Positions 8,321 through 18,597 of a stretch of DNA of 64,000 nt are shown here, one piece after another; the first letter of the stretch is position 1, and each line of letters begins with the position of its first letter. The stretch covers positions 38,678-102,677 of the forward strand of contig JACPFM010000076.1 of assembly GCA_016182965.1 (NCBI GenBank). Reading direction: 5' to 3'. The notes below the pieces were generated by a model, which searched no databases, had not been told where the DNA came from, and saw only the letters and a program-made list of their open reading frames with translations. The translations under genes were made by a program, and so were the position numbers. The stretch comes from Deltaproteobacteria bacterium (GTDB taxonomy: Bacteria > Myxococcota_A > Polyangia > Polyangiales > JADJMO01).

Positions 8321-9700
8321 ATGCGCCCGTTCGCGCCGCTCGCTCTCGGGGTCGTCCTCGCCCTCGGCTGCGATCGCCTGTTGGGCATCGAGGATCTTCC
8401 GCGTGCGCCGGGTGATGCCGGCGGGCCGCCGTCCACGGCGATCGAGTACGCGTCGAAGGCGTGCGCCACGTGCGCCAACAGCCAGTGCGCCAGTCAGCGC
8501 GACGCATGCCTCGCGGACAGCGCGTGTCGCGGCCTGTATTCGCGCCTCGCGATGTGCGTTGTCGACGACGTGAAATGCCGGGCCGCGGCCGAGCGCGCCA
8601 GCGGAGGCGCCGACCGATCGCCAGCATACCTCGCGCTCGACTCCTGTCGTCGCCAGAGCTGCGTCGACGACTGCTACGGGAGCAAGGGGCTTCTCCAGGC
8701 GGTGAACGGCGCCTGCGGCTGCGCCGACGCCAAGTGCGAGGCGAAGACGCGTGCTTGTATCCAGTCCGGACTCGGTAGGACCTCCGTGCTCGGAGGGTGC
8801 GAGCGGCTCATCGCGTGCATCGCCGCGGACCCGAACCCCTCTGAGTGGGTGGCGTGCACGGAGCGGTATGGCCGCTGGGCGGAGTACGGCCCTCTAGTGG
8901 ATTGCCTCAAGGGCACCGCGTGCGCCTCCTTGGTGCCGCAGCCCGACGCCTCGCCGGTCGAGACGACGTGCCCGCTCCCGACGGGCGAGCTGTCATGCGT
9001 GCGGAATTTCGCGTACGGCACCACGGCCAACACGTCGGTCACCATGAAGCTCGGCGTGTTCTTCCTTGAGGGGAACAAGCCCGCCGTGGGCGCGAAGGTC
9101 ACGGCGTGCCGCTTCGGAAACTGCACGGCCTGCGCGCCCGAGGCCGGAGCGGTCGCGGTCGTCGACGCCGAGGGCAAGGCGACGTTGCAGATCCCGACGC
9201 CGACGGGTTCCTATGCCGGGTGCCTGAAGGTCGAGCCCCCCGCGCCAGACCCCGACGCCGGCACGACAGCCAAGTACCTCGACATGCGGGTGTTCACGGG
9301 CCGCAACATCTCCGTGAACGAGGACGTCCTCCAGACGTTCCTGCTGACGAGAGATGCGCTCGAGTTCTACGGGGCGCTGTTGGACGTGAAGGTCGATTGG
9401 GATGCTCACGGGCACATCATCGGCGCGCTCCACGACTGCATTTGGAACCGCGCCGTGGGTGCGCAGCTCGAGATCGACGGTGCCGATAGCACTACGGTCA
9501 TCGCGTACCTCAAGACTGGGCTCGAGCTGTCTCCCGACCCGAAGACGACGAGTTACGGCGGCTTCGCGATAGCCAACGTGCCGCCGGGCAGGCATTGGAT
9601 CACGGCGAAGCGAGACGGCCAGGTCCTCGCGCGGTTGGAGGTGGAGGTCGTAGCCGGACAGATGACGGACGCGAACATGTACCCGGAGAGGGCGCCGTGA
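8321..9700 (+). CDS. Cys-rich lipoprotein with carboxypeptidase-regulatory-like domain
   Basis: Predicted outer-envelope lipoprotein of 459 residues. The signal peptide ends in the lipobox LALGC (lipidated Cys17). Residues 40-215 are Cys-rich, with repeated CxxC and C-x(3-8)-C spacings, and look like a disulfide-stabilised extracellular module. Residues about 245-335 and 380-455 resemble carboxypeptidase regulatory-like beta sandwiches (for example KPAVGAKVTACRFG and GGFAIANVPPGRHWITAKRDG). Function is unknown. The stop overlaps the GTG of the next gene, so the two are translationally coupled. Such lipoproteins are frequent in Polyangiales genomes. Confidence 0.7.
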   Translation: MRPFAPLALGVVLALGCDRLLGIEDLPRAPGDAGGPPSTAIEYASKACATCANSQCASQRDACLADSACRGLYSRLAMCVVDDVKCRAAAERASGGADRSPAYLALDSCRRQSCVDDCYGSKGLLQAVNGACGCADAKCEAKTRACIQSGLGRTSVLGGCERLIACIAADPNPSEWVACTERYGRWAEYGPLVDCLKGTACASLVPQPDASPVETTCPLPTGELSCVRNFAYGTTANTSVTMKLGVFFLEGNKPAVGAKVTACRFGNCTACAPEAGAVAVVDAEGKATLQIPTPTGSYAGCLKVEPPAPDPDAGTTAKYLDMRVFTGRNISVNEDVLQTFLLTRDALEFYGALLDVKVDWDAHGHIIGALHDCIWNRAVGAQLEIDGADSTTVIAYLKTGLELSPDPKTTSYGGFAIANVPPGRHWITAKRDGQVLARLEVEVVAGQMTDANMYPERAP

Positions 9701-10689
9701 TCCGCCGCGCGCTCGCCGTCGGTCTGGTGTTCTTCGCCGCGGCCGTCGCACCCGCCGCCCTGGCGGACGGTGACGTCGCGACCGCGCGCGCCGCGTTCGA
9801 GAAGGGCGCCTCGCTGGCCGGCGAGGGGCGCTGGAGCGACGCGCTCGCGCAGTTCGAGCTCTCGGCGTCGCTCCGCCCGCACGCGACCACCAGCTACAAC
9901 CTCGGGTACTGCGAGCGCGCGCTGGGCCACGCGACGCGGGCGAGCAAGCACTTCTCGGCCGCGCTCGCCCGCGACCAGGCGACCCTGGGTGGCGAGCTCA
10001 CCCCCGAGCTGCGCTCTGCCACGAAGAAGTACCTCGCCGAGATGCGCGCCCAGATCGCGATGCCGGAGGTGACCATCGCGCCCGCCGACGCGTCGGTCAC
10101 CGTCGACGGTCGGCCGCTGGAGATCGGCGAGGGCGGTCACCTCCTCGCCGGCACGCGGCCCAGCGGCCCGGGTGAGAACGTTCCGAACGCGACCTTCGTG
10201 CTCGAGGTCGACGCCGGCGCACATGAGATCGTCGTCCTCGGCCCCGACGGCCGGAGCAAGGTCGCGCACGAGTACTTTCCACCGGGATCGACGAAGAAAG
10301 TCCGCGTCGAGCTGCCGCCCCCGGTCAAGATGACGCCGACGCCGACGCCGACGCCGATCGTCGACAACGGCTCGCGGAGGACCTGGGGCTTCATCATCGG
10401 TGGCGCAGGCCTGGCTGCGATCGGCGTCGGTTCGTATTTCGGCCTGCGCGCCGGCTCGACGTGGAACGACGCGAAGGACGCTTGTCCCGATCGCGCGCGC
10501 TGCCCCGACGAGCAGGGCTCCGACCTCGCGAACCGCGCCCGCGCGTACGCGAACCTCAGCACCATCGCGTTCACCGCCGGCGCCGTCGCGCTCGTCGGCG
10601 GCACCATCCTGGTCCTCACCGCGCCCTCACCCGGCAAGCCGACGGTCAGCGTCGGCCTCGGTTGGATCGGCGCCACCGCGTCGTTCTGA
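9697..10689 (+). CDS. exported TPR-like protein with two C-terminal membrane segments
   Basis: Protein of 330 residues. An N-terminal signal sequence (RRALAVGLVFFAAAVAPAA) is followed by a tetratricopeptide-like helical region (about residues 22-105, FEKGASLAGEGRWSDALAQF). Next is a PEGA-like beta domain (about residues 115-205, SVTVDGRPLEIGEG). A TP-repeat linker leads to two membrane segments near the C-terminus, separated by a short Cys-containing loop. This architecture recurs in myxobacteria, often near Ser/Thr kinases. The role is unknown; envelope scaffolding or signalling is an inference. The GTG at 9697 overlaps the preceding stop (GTGA) and begins the signal peptide. Confidence 0.7.
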   Translation: MIRRALAVGLVFFAAAVAPAALADGDVATARAAFEKGASLAGEGRWSDALAQFELSASLRPHATTSYNLGYCERALGHATRASKHFSAALARDQATLGGELTPELRSATKKYLAEMRAQIAMPEVTIAPADASVTVDGRPLEIGEGGHLLAGTRPSGPGENVPNATFVLEVDAGAHEIVVLGPDGRSKVAHEYFPPGSTKKVRVELPPPVKMTPTPTPTPIVDNGSRRTWGFIIGGAGLAAIGVGSYFGLRAGSTWNDAKDACPDRARCPDEQGSDLANRARAYANLSTIAFTAGAVALVGGTILVLTAPSPGKPTVSVGLGWIGATASF

Positions 10690-10703
10690 GGGCGGCGCTC
10701 GCT

Positions 10704-12679
10704 TCAGGGATCGAGCACCAGCGCCCCGAACGCCTCGGGGACGTGAAAGTTCGGCTTCGGCGTCTTCGTCGGGCTCCACGCGAGGTAGTGACGCTTGCCG
10801 GCGCCCTCCATGCGGTAGAGCGCGAACGGGAAGCGCGCGTTCGCCTTCAGCGCCTTCACGATCTCGGGCGCGGTGATCGCGAATTCGATCGTCGCGCGCG
10901 CCGCCTTGGCGTCGCGCGTGGTGCCGATCTTCAGCCCGGCGCTCCACCCCACGTCGCTCTTCTTGCCGTCGACCGCGAGGTCGAGGAAGTGCCCGAACGG
11001 ACCGACCTCGATCTCGTAGTAGCTCCTCGGCGAGCCCGGGGTGACGTCGAGGAACAGCTCGACGCAGTCCTCCGCCCAGAGCTTCTCGCGATCGACGTCC
11101 TTCGGCTTGCTGGTGTCGACGTTCAGCCCCGCGCCCTCGAGCTCGAACAGCGCGTAGAGCGCGTCGGGCGCCCAGAGGAACCTCGCCCTGGTGTCGATCG
11201 CCGTCGCCACGCCCGCCCAGCTCGTATTCCACGCCACCGCCGTCGCGCGCGACCACGCCGCGTCGTTGCCCTTGCCGTCGATGGTGATCTCGTCCGTCCC
11301 CAGCGCGACCGCGCGCGCGACCGCAGACGCGGACGCAGACGCGGACGCGGACGCAGACGCCGACCCGGTGATGCTGAAGGGCGCCATCCCCACGAACCGC
11401 ACCGGCCGAGGCTGCTCCAAGAGCCCCGCCCCGTCGCCCGTCACCGCCACTTCGTCGAGCCCGATCCCGAACCGCTTGCCCGCGATGGTGATCAGCGGCG
11501 ACGTGTCGTGCCCCCCGAGCTCCTTCGCCAGCGCGGCGTTCCTCCACAACCCGAGGAACGCCGCGCCGACGCGATCGACGAGGACAGGGTTGGTCCCGCC
11601 GATCGCGACCTTCTCGTCGCTCGGGAACAGCTTCTGGAACCCGTCTCCGCCCATCGCCGGCGCGGCGTCGGCGAGCACCACGTGCGGCGCCTCGACCTCG
11701 AGGACGTCGGCGATGCGCTCGGCGAACGTCTCGAGCGCCGACACGTAGGCCGCGCGGTCCTCCGGCTCGCCCTTCTTGCGCGCGTCGAGCCACGGGTTGA
11801 GCTCGCGGTGCATGCGCCACTTCTGGCGGAACGCCGGCGAGGCGTCCGAGAGCATCACCGTCCCCTGCACGCCCTTGATCGACAGCGACACCACGCCGAA
11901 GCGGTGCGCCTTCACCTTGGGGATCGAGATGAACAGCCCCCGATCGAGGTGCTCGGCGAGGATCTTCGGCATGAGCAGCGTCGGGACGCGCGTCTTCTCC
12001 ATGCCGGAGACGGAGAGCGGCTTGCCGGGCTCGCCGGGCGCCTTGTCGAACACGCCGTCGTCGTCCATCGCGACGAGCGGCACGCCCTCTTCCTTGGTCA
12101 TCGCCGCGTAGCCGGAGACGTCGACGAGCTTCAGCCAGTCCTTGTGCGTGGCGCCCCACCCCTCCGCCACCGTGATCTTCGTGTGGCCGCGCTTCTTCAG
12201 GCACTGGATGACCCCGCGGACGAACTCCGGATCGGTGATTCGCCCCTTCACGCCGTCGTCGCCGCCGCTCTTGCCCGGGTCCTTGAACCAATCGAACCCG
12301 CCGAGGTTCGGCTTGAGCAGGACCGGGGTCTCGGCAGGCCGCTTGGGCACCACCGCCTCGCAGATCCGCCGGCCCAGCGTGCGCGGATCGTCCCCGCGCA
12401 GCACGGTCACCGCCGCGCGATCCTTGGCGAGCCGCGCACGGTTGCGCGCCCGCAGCGCCGCGCCGTCGACCTTCCCGCCCACCGCGATCGGCGGCGCGTC
12501 CTCCCACACGGGAGACGCCTGCGTCACCGCATCCACAAAAGCAGAAGGCGAAGGCGACGACTGCGACTTCGCCGGCTGCGACACCGAAGCGGTGGTCGAA
12601 GCCGAGCCCTTCGCGTCCCCGTCAGGCGCCTTCTCCCGCGGACACCCGACGAGCGCCACGGCAACCAGCAGCCCCCGCT

Positions 12680-12683
<4 letters not shown>
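10704..12683 (-). CDS. DUF362-domain lipoprotein fused to a CBM9-like domain
   Basis: Lipoprotein of 659 residues with lipobox VALVGC (Cys14). Residues about 70-435 match the DUF362 family (VTVLRGDDPRTLGRRI, LLKPNLGG, FISIPKVKAH, GVQGTVMLSD). This family is often linked to redox or metal centres, but no 4Fe-4S cysteine cluster is seen here. A Ser-Ala linker of about seven repeats, encoded at 11319-11361, joins it to a C-terminal domain (about residues 460-659). That domain resembles the CBM9-like carbohydrate-binding fold (DEITIDGKGNDAAWSRA, WAEDCVELFLDV, SYYEIEVGPFG). The ATG overlaps the upstream stop (ATGA), so it is coupled to the 12680-13435 gene. Substrate unknown. Confidence 0.75.
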
Positions 12684-13435
<752 letters not shown>

Positions 13436-13441
13436 GGCGGC

Positions 13442-13447
13442 ATCTTA
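13442..13447 (-). promoter_or_regulatory. candidate -10 element (TAAGAT) for the 13435 gene
   Basis: On the minus strand TAAGAT ends six bases before the GTG at 13435. This spacing would place transcription start at the start codon itself. A heptamer repeat array sits directly upstream, where a -35 box would be expected. Confidence 0.4.
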
Positions 13448-13451
13448 GCCA

Positions 13452-13472
13452 GTCATCAGTCGTCAGTCGTCA
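13452..13472 (+). repeat. GTCRTCA heptamer array, 3 units
   Basis: Three tandem seven-base units (GTCATCA, then two GTCGTCA) on the plus strand. They lie in the divergent promoter region of the 13435 gene and the Uma2 gene. The array faces an inverted array at 14623-14643, so together they bracket the Uma2 gene. Confidence 0.85.
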
Positions 13473-13665
13473 GTAGGTAGTAGGGCGTGGTCGAAGGAGC
13501 CGGCCACGTTGCTGTACGAGATCTCGACGTGCCAGTGCTCGTGCGCTTGCAGGGGCCGCGCGAAGCCGGTGCCCTTCAGCGGACCGTCGGTCGTCCCGTA
13601 GCTGGGCTCGCGGCTGTTTGCGCCCGCGCGCGCAACCAGGGCGGGCTCGTCGCCGAAGGGGCAGG

Positions 13666-13671
13666 TACGAT
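13666..13671 (+). promoter_or_regulatory. candidate -10 element (TACGAT) for the Uma2 gene
   Basis: TACGAT overlaps the first ATG (13670) and ends seven bases before a second in-frame ATG at 13679. If it is a real -10 element, the mRNA would start at 13679 and the true start codon would be that second, leaderless ATG. Confidence 0.35.
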
Positions 13672-14440
13672 GACGTCCATGTCGGCCCCCCCCGCAGCTC
13701 GCGTGGTCCTGCGCTACGAGGTCCCGCGCACGCGACCGGACTGGACGCTCCCCAGCAGCGCCGAAGGCGCCTGCGTCGGGACGTCGGAGCCCGTGCCCGA
13801 GTCGCAGCCCCACGATCAGACGGTCGATCTGCTCAAAGCCCTCTTGCTCCACTGGGTCGAGCGCACCGGGCGCTCGTCGCAGGTGGCGCGCAACCTCGCC
13901 GTGCGCTGGGACGCTTCCCAGCCGAACGTCGGCTTCGATCCCGACCTCTGCCTGATCGAGCCGCGCACGCCGGAGGGCGACGAGCTCGAGAGCCTGTGTA
14001 CGTGGAGGCCCGGGCACACGCCGCCGCGGCTGGCGGTCGAGATCGTCAGCAGCAAAGCGAAGAAGGACTACGCGCAGTCTCCGGACAAGTGCGCGGCGGC
14101 GGGCGTCGAGGAGCTGTGGGTGTTCGACGCGAAGCTCGTCGGGCCGAGGAGCGGCGGCGGGCCTCATCGGATCCAGGTGTGGCGGCGGCGCGCGCAGGGG
14201 AACGGGGAGTTCGAGCGGGTCTACGCGGGTGAGGGGCCGGCGTGGTCGGAGCTCACGTCGGCCTGGCTCTTCGCGGTGGACGAGGGGCGGCGGCTGCGCC
14301 CGGCGGAGGACCGCGAGGGAGACCGCTGGTGGATGACGGCGAAAGAGGCCGCGCTCGCGGCGGAGGCGCGGGAGCGCGCGGCGAAAGAAGCGGCGCTCGC
14401 GCGGATCGCGGATCTCGAGGCACAGCTCGCGAAGCGGTGA
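13670..14440 (+). CDS. Uma2 family (DUF820) PD-(D/E)XK nuclease-like protein
   Basis: Protein of 256 residues. The core shows the Uma2/DUF820 pattern: an acidic residue in FDPDLCLIEP, the catalytic-like RLAVEIVSSKAKKDY and the trailing GVEELWVFDAK. These belong to the PD-(D/E)XK nuclease fold. The canonical D, E and K positions appear present, so it could be catalytic, but no physiological substrate is established for the family. A C-terminal charged coiled-coil region (about residues 215-256, repeated AKEAALA) follows. AAGGGG lies upstream of the ATG at 13670; the ATG at 13679 is an alternative. The gene lies between two inverted heptamer arrays, suggesting it may have moved as a unit. Confidence 0.8.
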   Translation: MTSMSAPPAARVVLRYEVPRTRPDWTLPSSAEGACVGTSEPVPESQPHDQTVDLLKALLLHWVERTGRSSQVARNLAVRWDASQPNVGFDPDLCLIEPRTPEGDELESLCTWRPGHTPPRLAVEIVSSKAKKDYAQSPDKCAAAGVEELWVFDAKLVGPRSGGGPHRIQVWRRRAQGNGEFERVYAGEGPAWSELTSAWLFAVDEGRRLRPAEDREGDRWWMTAKEAALAAEARERAAKEAALARIADLEAQLAKR

Positions 14441-14763
14441 ACGCCCGTTCGCGAAGAGAAGGCGCCGAGCCCGCCGCTTGAACGAGGGGCGACGAGGCAT
14501 CCGTGAACGCGGACGCGCCCCTGCTGACGCTCCGGACGAATCGCGAGCGTTCCGAAAGCCGAACCGCGGGTCGGGACGACCCACAAAACGGCCAACGCCG
14601 CGCAGGCGCGGCGAAGACCCACTGACGACTGACGACTGACGACTGCGTCAGCTCTCGATGAACGACTTCAGTGTGACCGATCCCGTCTCGGCGGTGGAGG
14701 CAGCTCGACGCGCTGAACGGAAGCCGATCCGCGGCGACGGCAAGGAGCGGCTTCGTACGACGC
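14441..14763. other. non-coding stretch after the Uma2 gene
   Basis: About 320 bp without a credible gene. The first 140 bp show nothing recognisable. The rest holds the 91-bp copy of the rpoD 3' end (14581-14671) and then about 90 bp leading to the stop of the small lipoprotein gene. Confidence 0.6.
14581..14671 (-). repeat. copy of the rpoD 3' end, heptamer array and terminator
   Basis: This 91-bp segment matches 18972-19062 at 85 of 91 positions without gaps; the last 50 bases are identical. It contains, in minus-strand order, the final 24 bases of rpoD with its stop codon, three GTCGTCA heptamers (14623-14643 as TGACGAC), an 8-bp-stem GC hairpin (14596-14613) and a short T-run. Only the final few codons of rpoD are present, so it is a displaced fragment. 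Confidence 0.9.
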
Positions 14764-15153
14764 TCAGCCCCGACATTCCTCGGCCTTGGAGCACTCGACC
14801 GGCCAGCCGTCGAAAGGCGGGCAGCGGGTGCGAACCGCCAGCGCGCAAGCCTCTTCTTGTCCAACCGTCCTCTCGCAGCCGGCCTTCGGGGCGGGAGGTT
14901 TGTACGCGATGCACTCTTCACGCGTGAAGGAACCCCACGCGTAACCGTGGCAATAGTAGTCCACATCGTATCGCTCATCGGTGACGCCACTCGGGCCGAA
15001 GAGCCAATCGCACCACAGGGCGCGCTCCTCCGCCGTCATCTCGTGCGCCAGCCGGGCGACGGGGACGCCGGAGAGTCCGCGCGGCCCATCGTCGGTCTTG
15101 CCGCCGCACGCGAAGACCAGCGTGGTGAACAACGCGGCCACGGTGCGGCGCAC
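14764..15153 (-). CDS. small Cys-rich lipoprotein
   Basis: Lipoprotein of 129 residues starting at GTG 15153. The signal peptide (VRRTVAALFTTLVFACGGK) ends in a lipobox with Cys at about residue 16. The mature part has about eight cysteines in a spaced pattern: LWCDW, YYCHGY, REECIAY, KAGCERT, EEACAL, TRCPP, VECSK, EECRG. It shares this spacing, and the TAEER-x(3)-CDW block, with the lipoprotein encoded at 59484-59972, so the two are paralogues. An in-frame extension upstream is Arg/Pro-rich and less likely to be translated. Function unknown. It follows the FGE-domain lipoprotein gene on the same strand. Confidence 0.65.
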   Translation of the reverse strand: MRRTVAALFTTLVFACGGKTDDGPRGLSGVPVARLAHEMTAEERALWCDWLFGPSGVTDERYDVDYYCHGYAWGSFTREECIAYKPPAPKAGCERTVGQEEACALAVRTRCPPFDGWPVECSKAEECRG

Positions 15154-15224
15154 GCGATGTGATGACCTCGGCGCGGGGCCGCGCGTTGGCCGCGCGGCAG
15201 CCGGAGCGGAGGGGGCGGTGCGCG

Positions 15225-16268
15225 TCACGGCGAAGAGCTGAGATCGCGAGCGCATCGTGCACCCAGTCCGGGCGTGCGCATTGGGGAGCGGGCGGCGCTC
15301 TTCATGTTCATCATGAAGACGTCGTTATGGGCGAAGCCGCCACCACGAAGAATGCGGGCCTCTTCGAGGTCGGTGGTGTCGACGATCGCGCAGTTCCTGC
15401 ACGCGGTCGAGGGCTCGCGGTTCAAATCGAGCAGCCATTCGGCCACGTTGCCGCCGAGATCGTGATGTCCCCAGCGGCCGACTCCGCGCGGCCGGCTGCC
15501 GACCTGGAGCGGCTGCGTGTAGCCGGGTCGCTCCGTGAAGTACACCGCACGATCCTCATCCACGCTTTGCGAAGTCGGCGGCACGGACCAGGGATACACC
15601 CGCTGCTCGGCGCCGCCCGAGCCCGCGTAGTTCCACTCGGCCTCGGTGGGCAGCCGTCCCCCGTCGAAGGCGCAGAACGCGAAGAGCTCTTGCCAGGTGA
15701 CGCACGTCATCGGCAGATGCTCGTTCGGTCCGGGCGCGTCGGTCCACGTGGTCGTGAACCCCTCGCCGGTGTCGCAGGCCGCCGGATCGGCCAGCGCGGC
15801 GCGAAGCGCCTTCTCGTCGGCGGGCATCGACCATTCGCGCCAGCCTGAGCCGGCGATCGCCGGGTGCTTCCCGTCCCCCTCGCGTGGAATCCTGTAGTTC
15901 TCGACGAATGAACGGAACCTCCCGACGGTGATCTCGTACCGGTCGAGCCAGAAGGACGAGACGGTCGCTGGATACTGCGTCGTGGTCACGATGACGCCGT
16001 CGTGAAAGCGGTAGAACGTTCCGCCGGGGACGAGGTCGGTCGCGCAGCAGTCGTCGCTGCCGGAGAGACCGCACGTCGAGTCGGCCCCCGGACGGCCGCG
16101 ACAGCTAAGGGCTCGCGGCGGCAGCGGGGCGTCGGCGATCGCGTCGGCGTCGGCGCCGCTCTCACCAAGGCCGCTGTCGGCGCCCGGGTTGGGGGCCTCG
16201 TTGGTCACGTGGCCGCCGCAGCCGGCAAGCGTCAGCGCGAGCATCCAGCGGATCCTGTTTCGACGCAT
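15225..16268 (-). CDS. lipoprotein with formylglycine-generating-enzyme-like (SUMF1) domain
   Basis: Lipoprotein of 347 residues: signal peptide MRRNRIRWMLALTLAGC (lipobox Cys17), an acidic Ala/Asp linker, then an FGE-sulfatase/SUMF1-type C-type-lectin fold from about residue 90. Diagnostic motifs are SSFWLDRYEITVGRF, GGRLPTEAEWNYAG, GGNVAEWLLD and the closing ILRGGGF. Most bacterial surface proteins with this fold are not sulfatase-activating enzymes; this secreted lipid-anchored form probably has a structural or binding role. The ATG overlaps the upstream stop (TGATG), coupling it to the large Cys-rich lipoprotein gene. Confidence 0.85.
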   Translation of the reverse strand: MRRNRIRWMLALTLAGCGGHVTNEAPNPGADSGLGESGADADAIADAPLPPRALSCRGRPGADSTCGLSGSDDCCATDLVPGGTFYRFHDGVIVTTTQYPATVSSFWLDRYEITVGRFRSFVENYRIPREGDGKHPAIAGSGWREWSMPADEKALRAALADPAACDTGEGFTTTWTDAPGPNEHLPMTCVTWQELFAFCAFDGGRLPTEAEWNYAGSGGAEQRVYPWSVPPTSQSVDEDRAVYFTERPGYTQPLQVGSRPRGVGRWGHHDLGGNVAEWLLDLNREPSTACRNCAIVDTTDLEEARILRGGGFAHNDVFMMNMKSAARSPMRTPGLGARCARDLSSSP

Positions 16269-18597
16269 CACGATCCCTCTGACACGAGCACGTGGACGTA
16301 GCCAGTCGCGGTCTGAATCTCGTCGCCGGGAGTCGCCCCTGTGGATCCGCCGCCCGGCCGGCACTCCTCCTTGCGCTTGACGGTCGGGTCGCCAGCCGCC
16401 ATCGCGCCCGCGCTCTGGGTGCCGATGAAGAGGCCATTGGGGAGCGGTGCGCGGCGACGAACGGGGCCGCCGGCCGCGAGCGGGGGCTGATCGAGCTCGA
16501 GCGTCCAGATCAGTTCTCGCCGATCCACGTTGAACTTGTAGACGCGGTTGGGGTTGCGAGTCGCCATGTATGCGTACTCGCTCGACGTGCACACCGTGAC
16601 TCGGAGCGCGACGACCTCGCCCGGAACCGGCGTGGAATCTCGTGTGGTGGTGGCAGCAGGGTTGCCATGGGGGAACGCGGTGAGGAACGACGACGTGCGG
16701 GCGGGGTCGTGCATCGCGACCACAACGTAGTCGATGCTCGCGGGCGGAGACCCGAGACCAGTGCCTGTGGAGTAGTCCGAGGGCAGGAGCCGACCGCCGT
16801 CGATGGCGATCGGAATGGTTCCGGCCCGAAGACTGGCCGGAGAGCCAAGCAGGTTGAGCGTGGCGGGCGCGAGCCTCACGAACCGGCCGGCACCAGCGCC
16901 AGGCGCACGGATCGCCGCCCAGGCCGCGTCGACTCCACCGACGACGCCGGCCACCTGCCCGTCCGGCAGCCCGAGCCCGACCAGCGTGCGCGCCGTCCAC
17001 GCGCGGCGGAGATCCGCATTGTCGGTGGATCCGACCGCGGCGTCGAAGTTCGCCCATCCCAGCCCGTTGGGTGAGCTCATCGCCACGATCGCGTCGTGGG
17101 TGGAGATCTCGAAGTACGGAGTCGGCGACGACGCCGTCACGAGGGACGCACTGAAGCCGGGCCGCAGCCGGAAGTTCGCCGTGCGCGCACCCACGACCGC
17201 AACGTCGCGCTGGAAGCCGAGCCAGCGCAGGGAACCGTCGATGCCCACCAGGGCGTGGTAGTAGTCCTCGCTCGCCGGGCCGTTCGGGACGATCGCGTGC
17301 AGCGTCGCCGGCGGCCCCTCGAGCGGCGACATGAAGTCGAAGTCGACCTTCATGCTCGGCGGCGAACCGGGGATCAGCTCGAAGTCGTACGCGTTGATCT
17401 GGTTCGGGCCCCTGGCTGCGACGAACGCGTGTTCGAGCGCGCTGAGCGCCATAGGCGTCCCGACCGTGAGCTCGACCTCGTATCGCGCGGGACTGGTCGG
17501 CAGGATCGAATCCCTGTCGAAGGGCACGCCGATCAGAAGGTTTCGCGGGCGAGACGGGGTCCCGCCGCCACCACCGCCACCGCCATCGCCCCCGCCGCTA
17601 CCGCCACCGCCACCGCCACCCCCCCCACCGCCGGGAGGCGTGTACCAGGTAGCGCCACCGCAGGTCTTGGGCCCCGTCGACGGCTGGCCACCACGCGGGC
17701 CTGCGAGTCCCGGCCCTTCGCACCTGATGCCGCCGCAGCAATCCGCGTCGGTCGTGCAGGCACGTCCACGGCAGTCGCAGACGAAAACGCCGTTGCCGCG
17801 GTACTGGCAGTCGGACCGCGTATCGCAGCAGTCGGACGCCGTGGTGCACGCCTCGGCGTGCTTGCGACACGCGCCGCACGTGCCGCCGTTCATCGCAAGG
17901 CACCGCTCGTCTAGCGCGCAGCAGTCGCCGTTGCTCCGGCAGCTCGCCCCCGTGGCGTTGCAGCACTGGCCCGCAGTACATGTGAGCTGCGAGTTGCAGG
18001 GACAGTCCGATGCCCCCACGCAGGCACGGCGGCACCGGCCCAAGCTCGCGATGCCGGGACGGGTCTTGGGGACCTCGACCTCAATGGTCGGATCGGGCGA
18101 GGCCAAGTACATGAGGCCGACACACTCGAGGCCCGGCTCGCACGGCCGGCAGCGTCGATCTGTGTCGCTGAAGTTGCCGTCACACTCGCTGTTCAACCCC
18201 GCGGGGTGCGCGCACACCGAGCCGGCGGCGCCGCAGTCGCCATCCGAGCAGAAGAGAGGGTAGGCGCAGTAATCCCAGACTTGGTGCAACGCTCGCCGAG
18301 GGTCATCCCGGCGTCGAGACATGCGTACCGCCCCGAGGGTCCGAGAGGCACGCAGCTGAGGCCCTGGGCGCACACGCCGCCGTCGACGCAGACGTTGCTG
18401 GGAAGACACTCCTCGCCGACCGTTCGCGGCCTGACGCAGTTGTCGACGCACACTCGGGTCTGACCAGCTGGGCACGCGAACCCGCAGGGCGCCTTCGTCG
18501 TCGACTCATTGGGATTGCACGACGCAGGCTCGCAACCCGCAAACGCGATGATCGCAGCGAACGGCGCCACCGAACCCAGCCAGCGACGAAGACGCAT
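16268..18597 (-). pseudogene. large Cys-rich lipoprotein gene with an apparent single-base frameshift
   Basis: The ATG at 18597 follows an AAGGGA Shine-Dalgarno-like sequence. It encodes a lipoprotein signal peptide (lipobox AFAGC) and a Cys-rich region that reads correctly to GERCTKSG. It then becomes non-sensical while the next frame continues with DYCAYPLFCSDGDCG. Restoring one G to the GGG run at 18274-18276 (CCC on the plus strand) would join the frames. The joined product would be about 776 residues: a Cys-rich half of many CxxC-like spacings, a poly-Gly linker encoded at 17565-17640, and a C-terminal beta-rich domain of unknown family. A sequencing error, a real inactivation and a slippery tract are all possible. 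It is upstream of, and coupled to, the FGE-domain gene. Confidence 0.7.
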
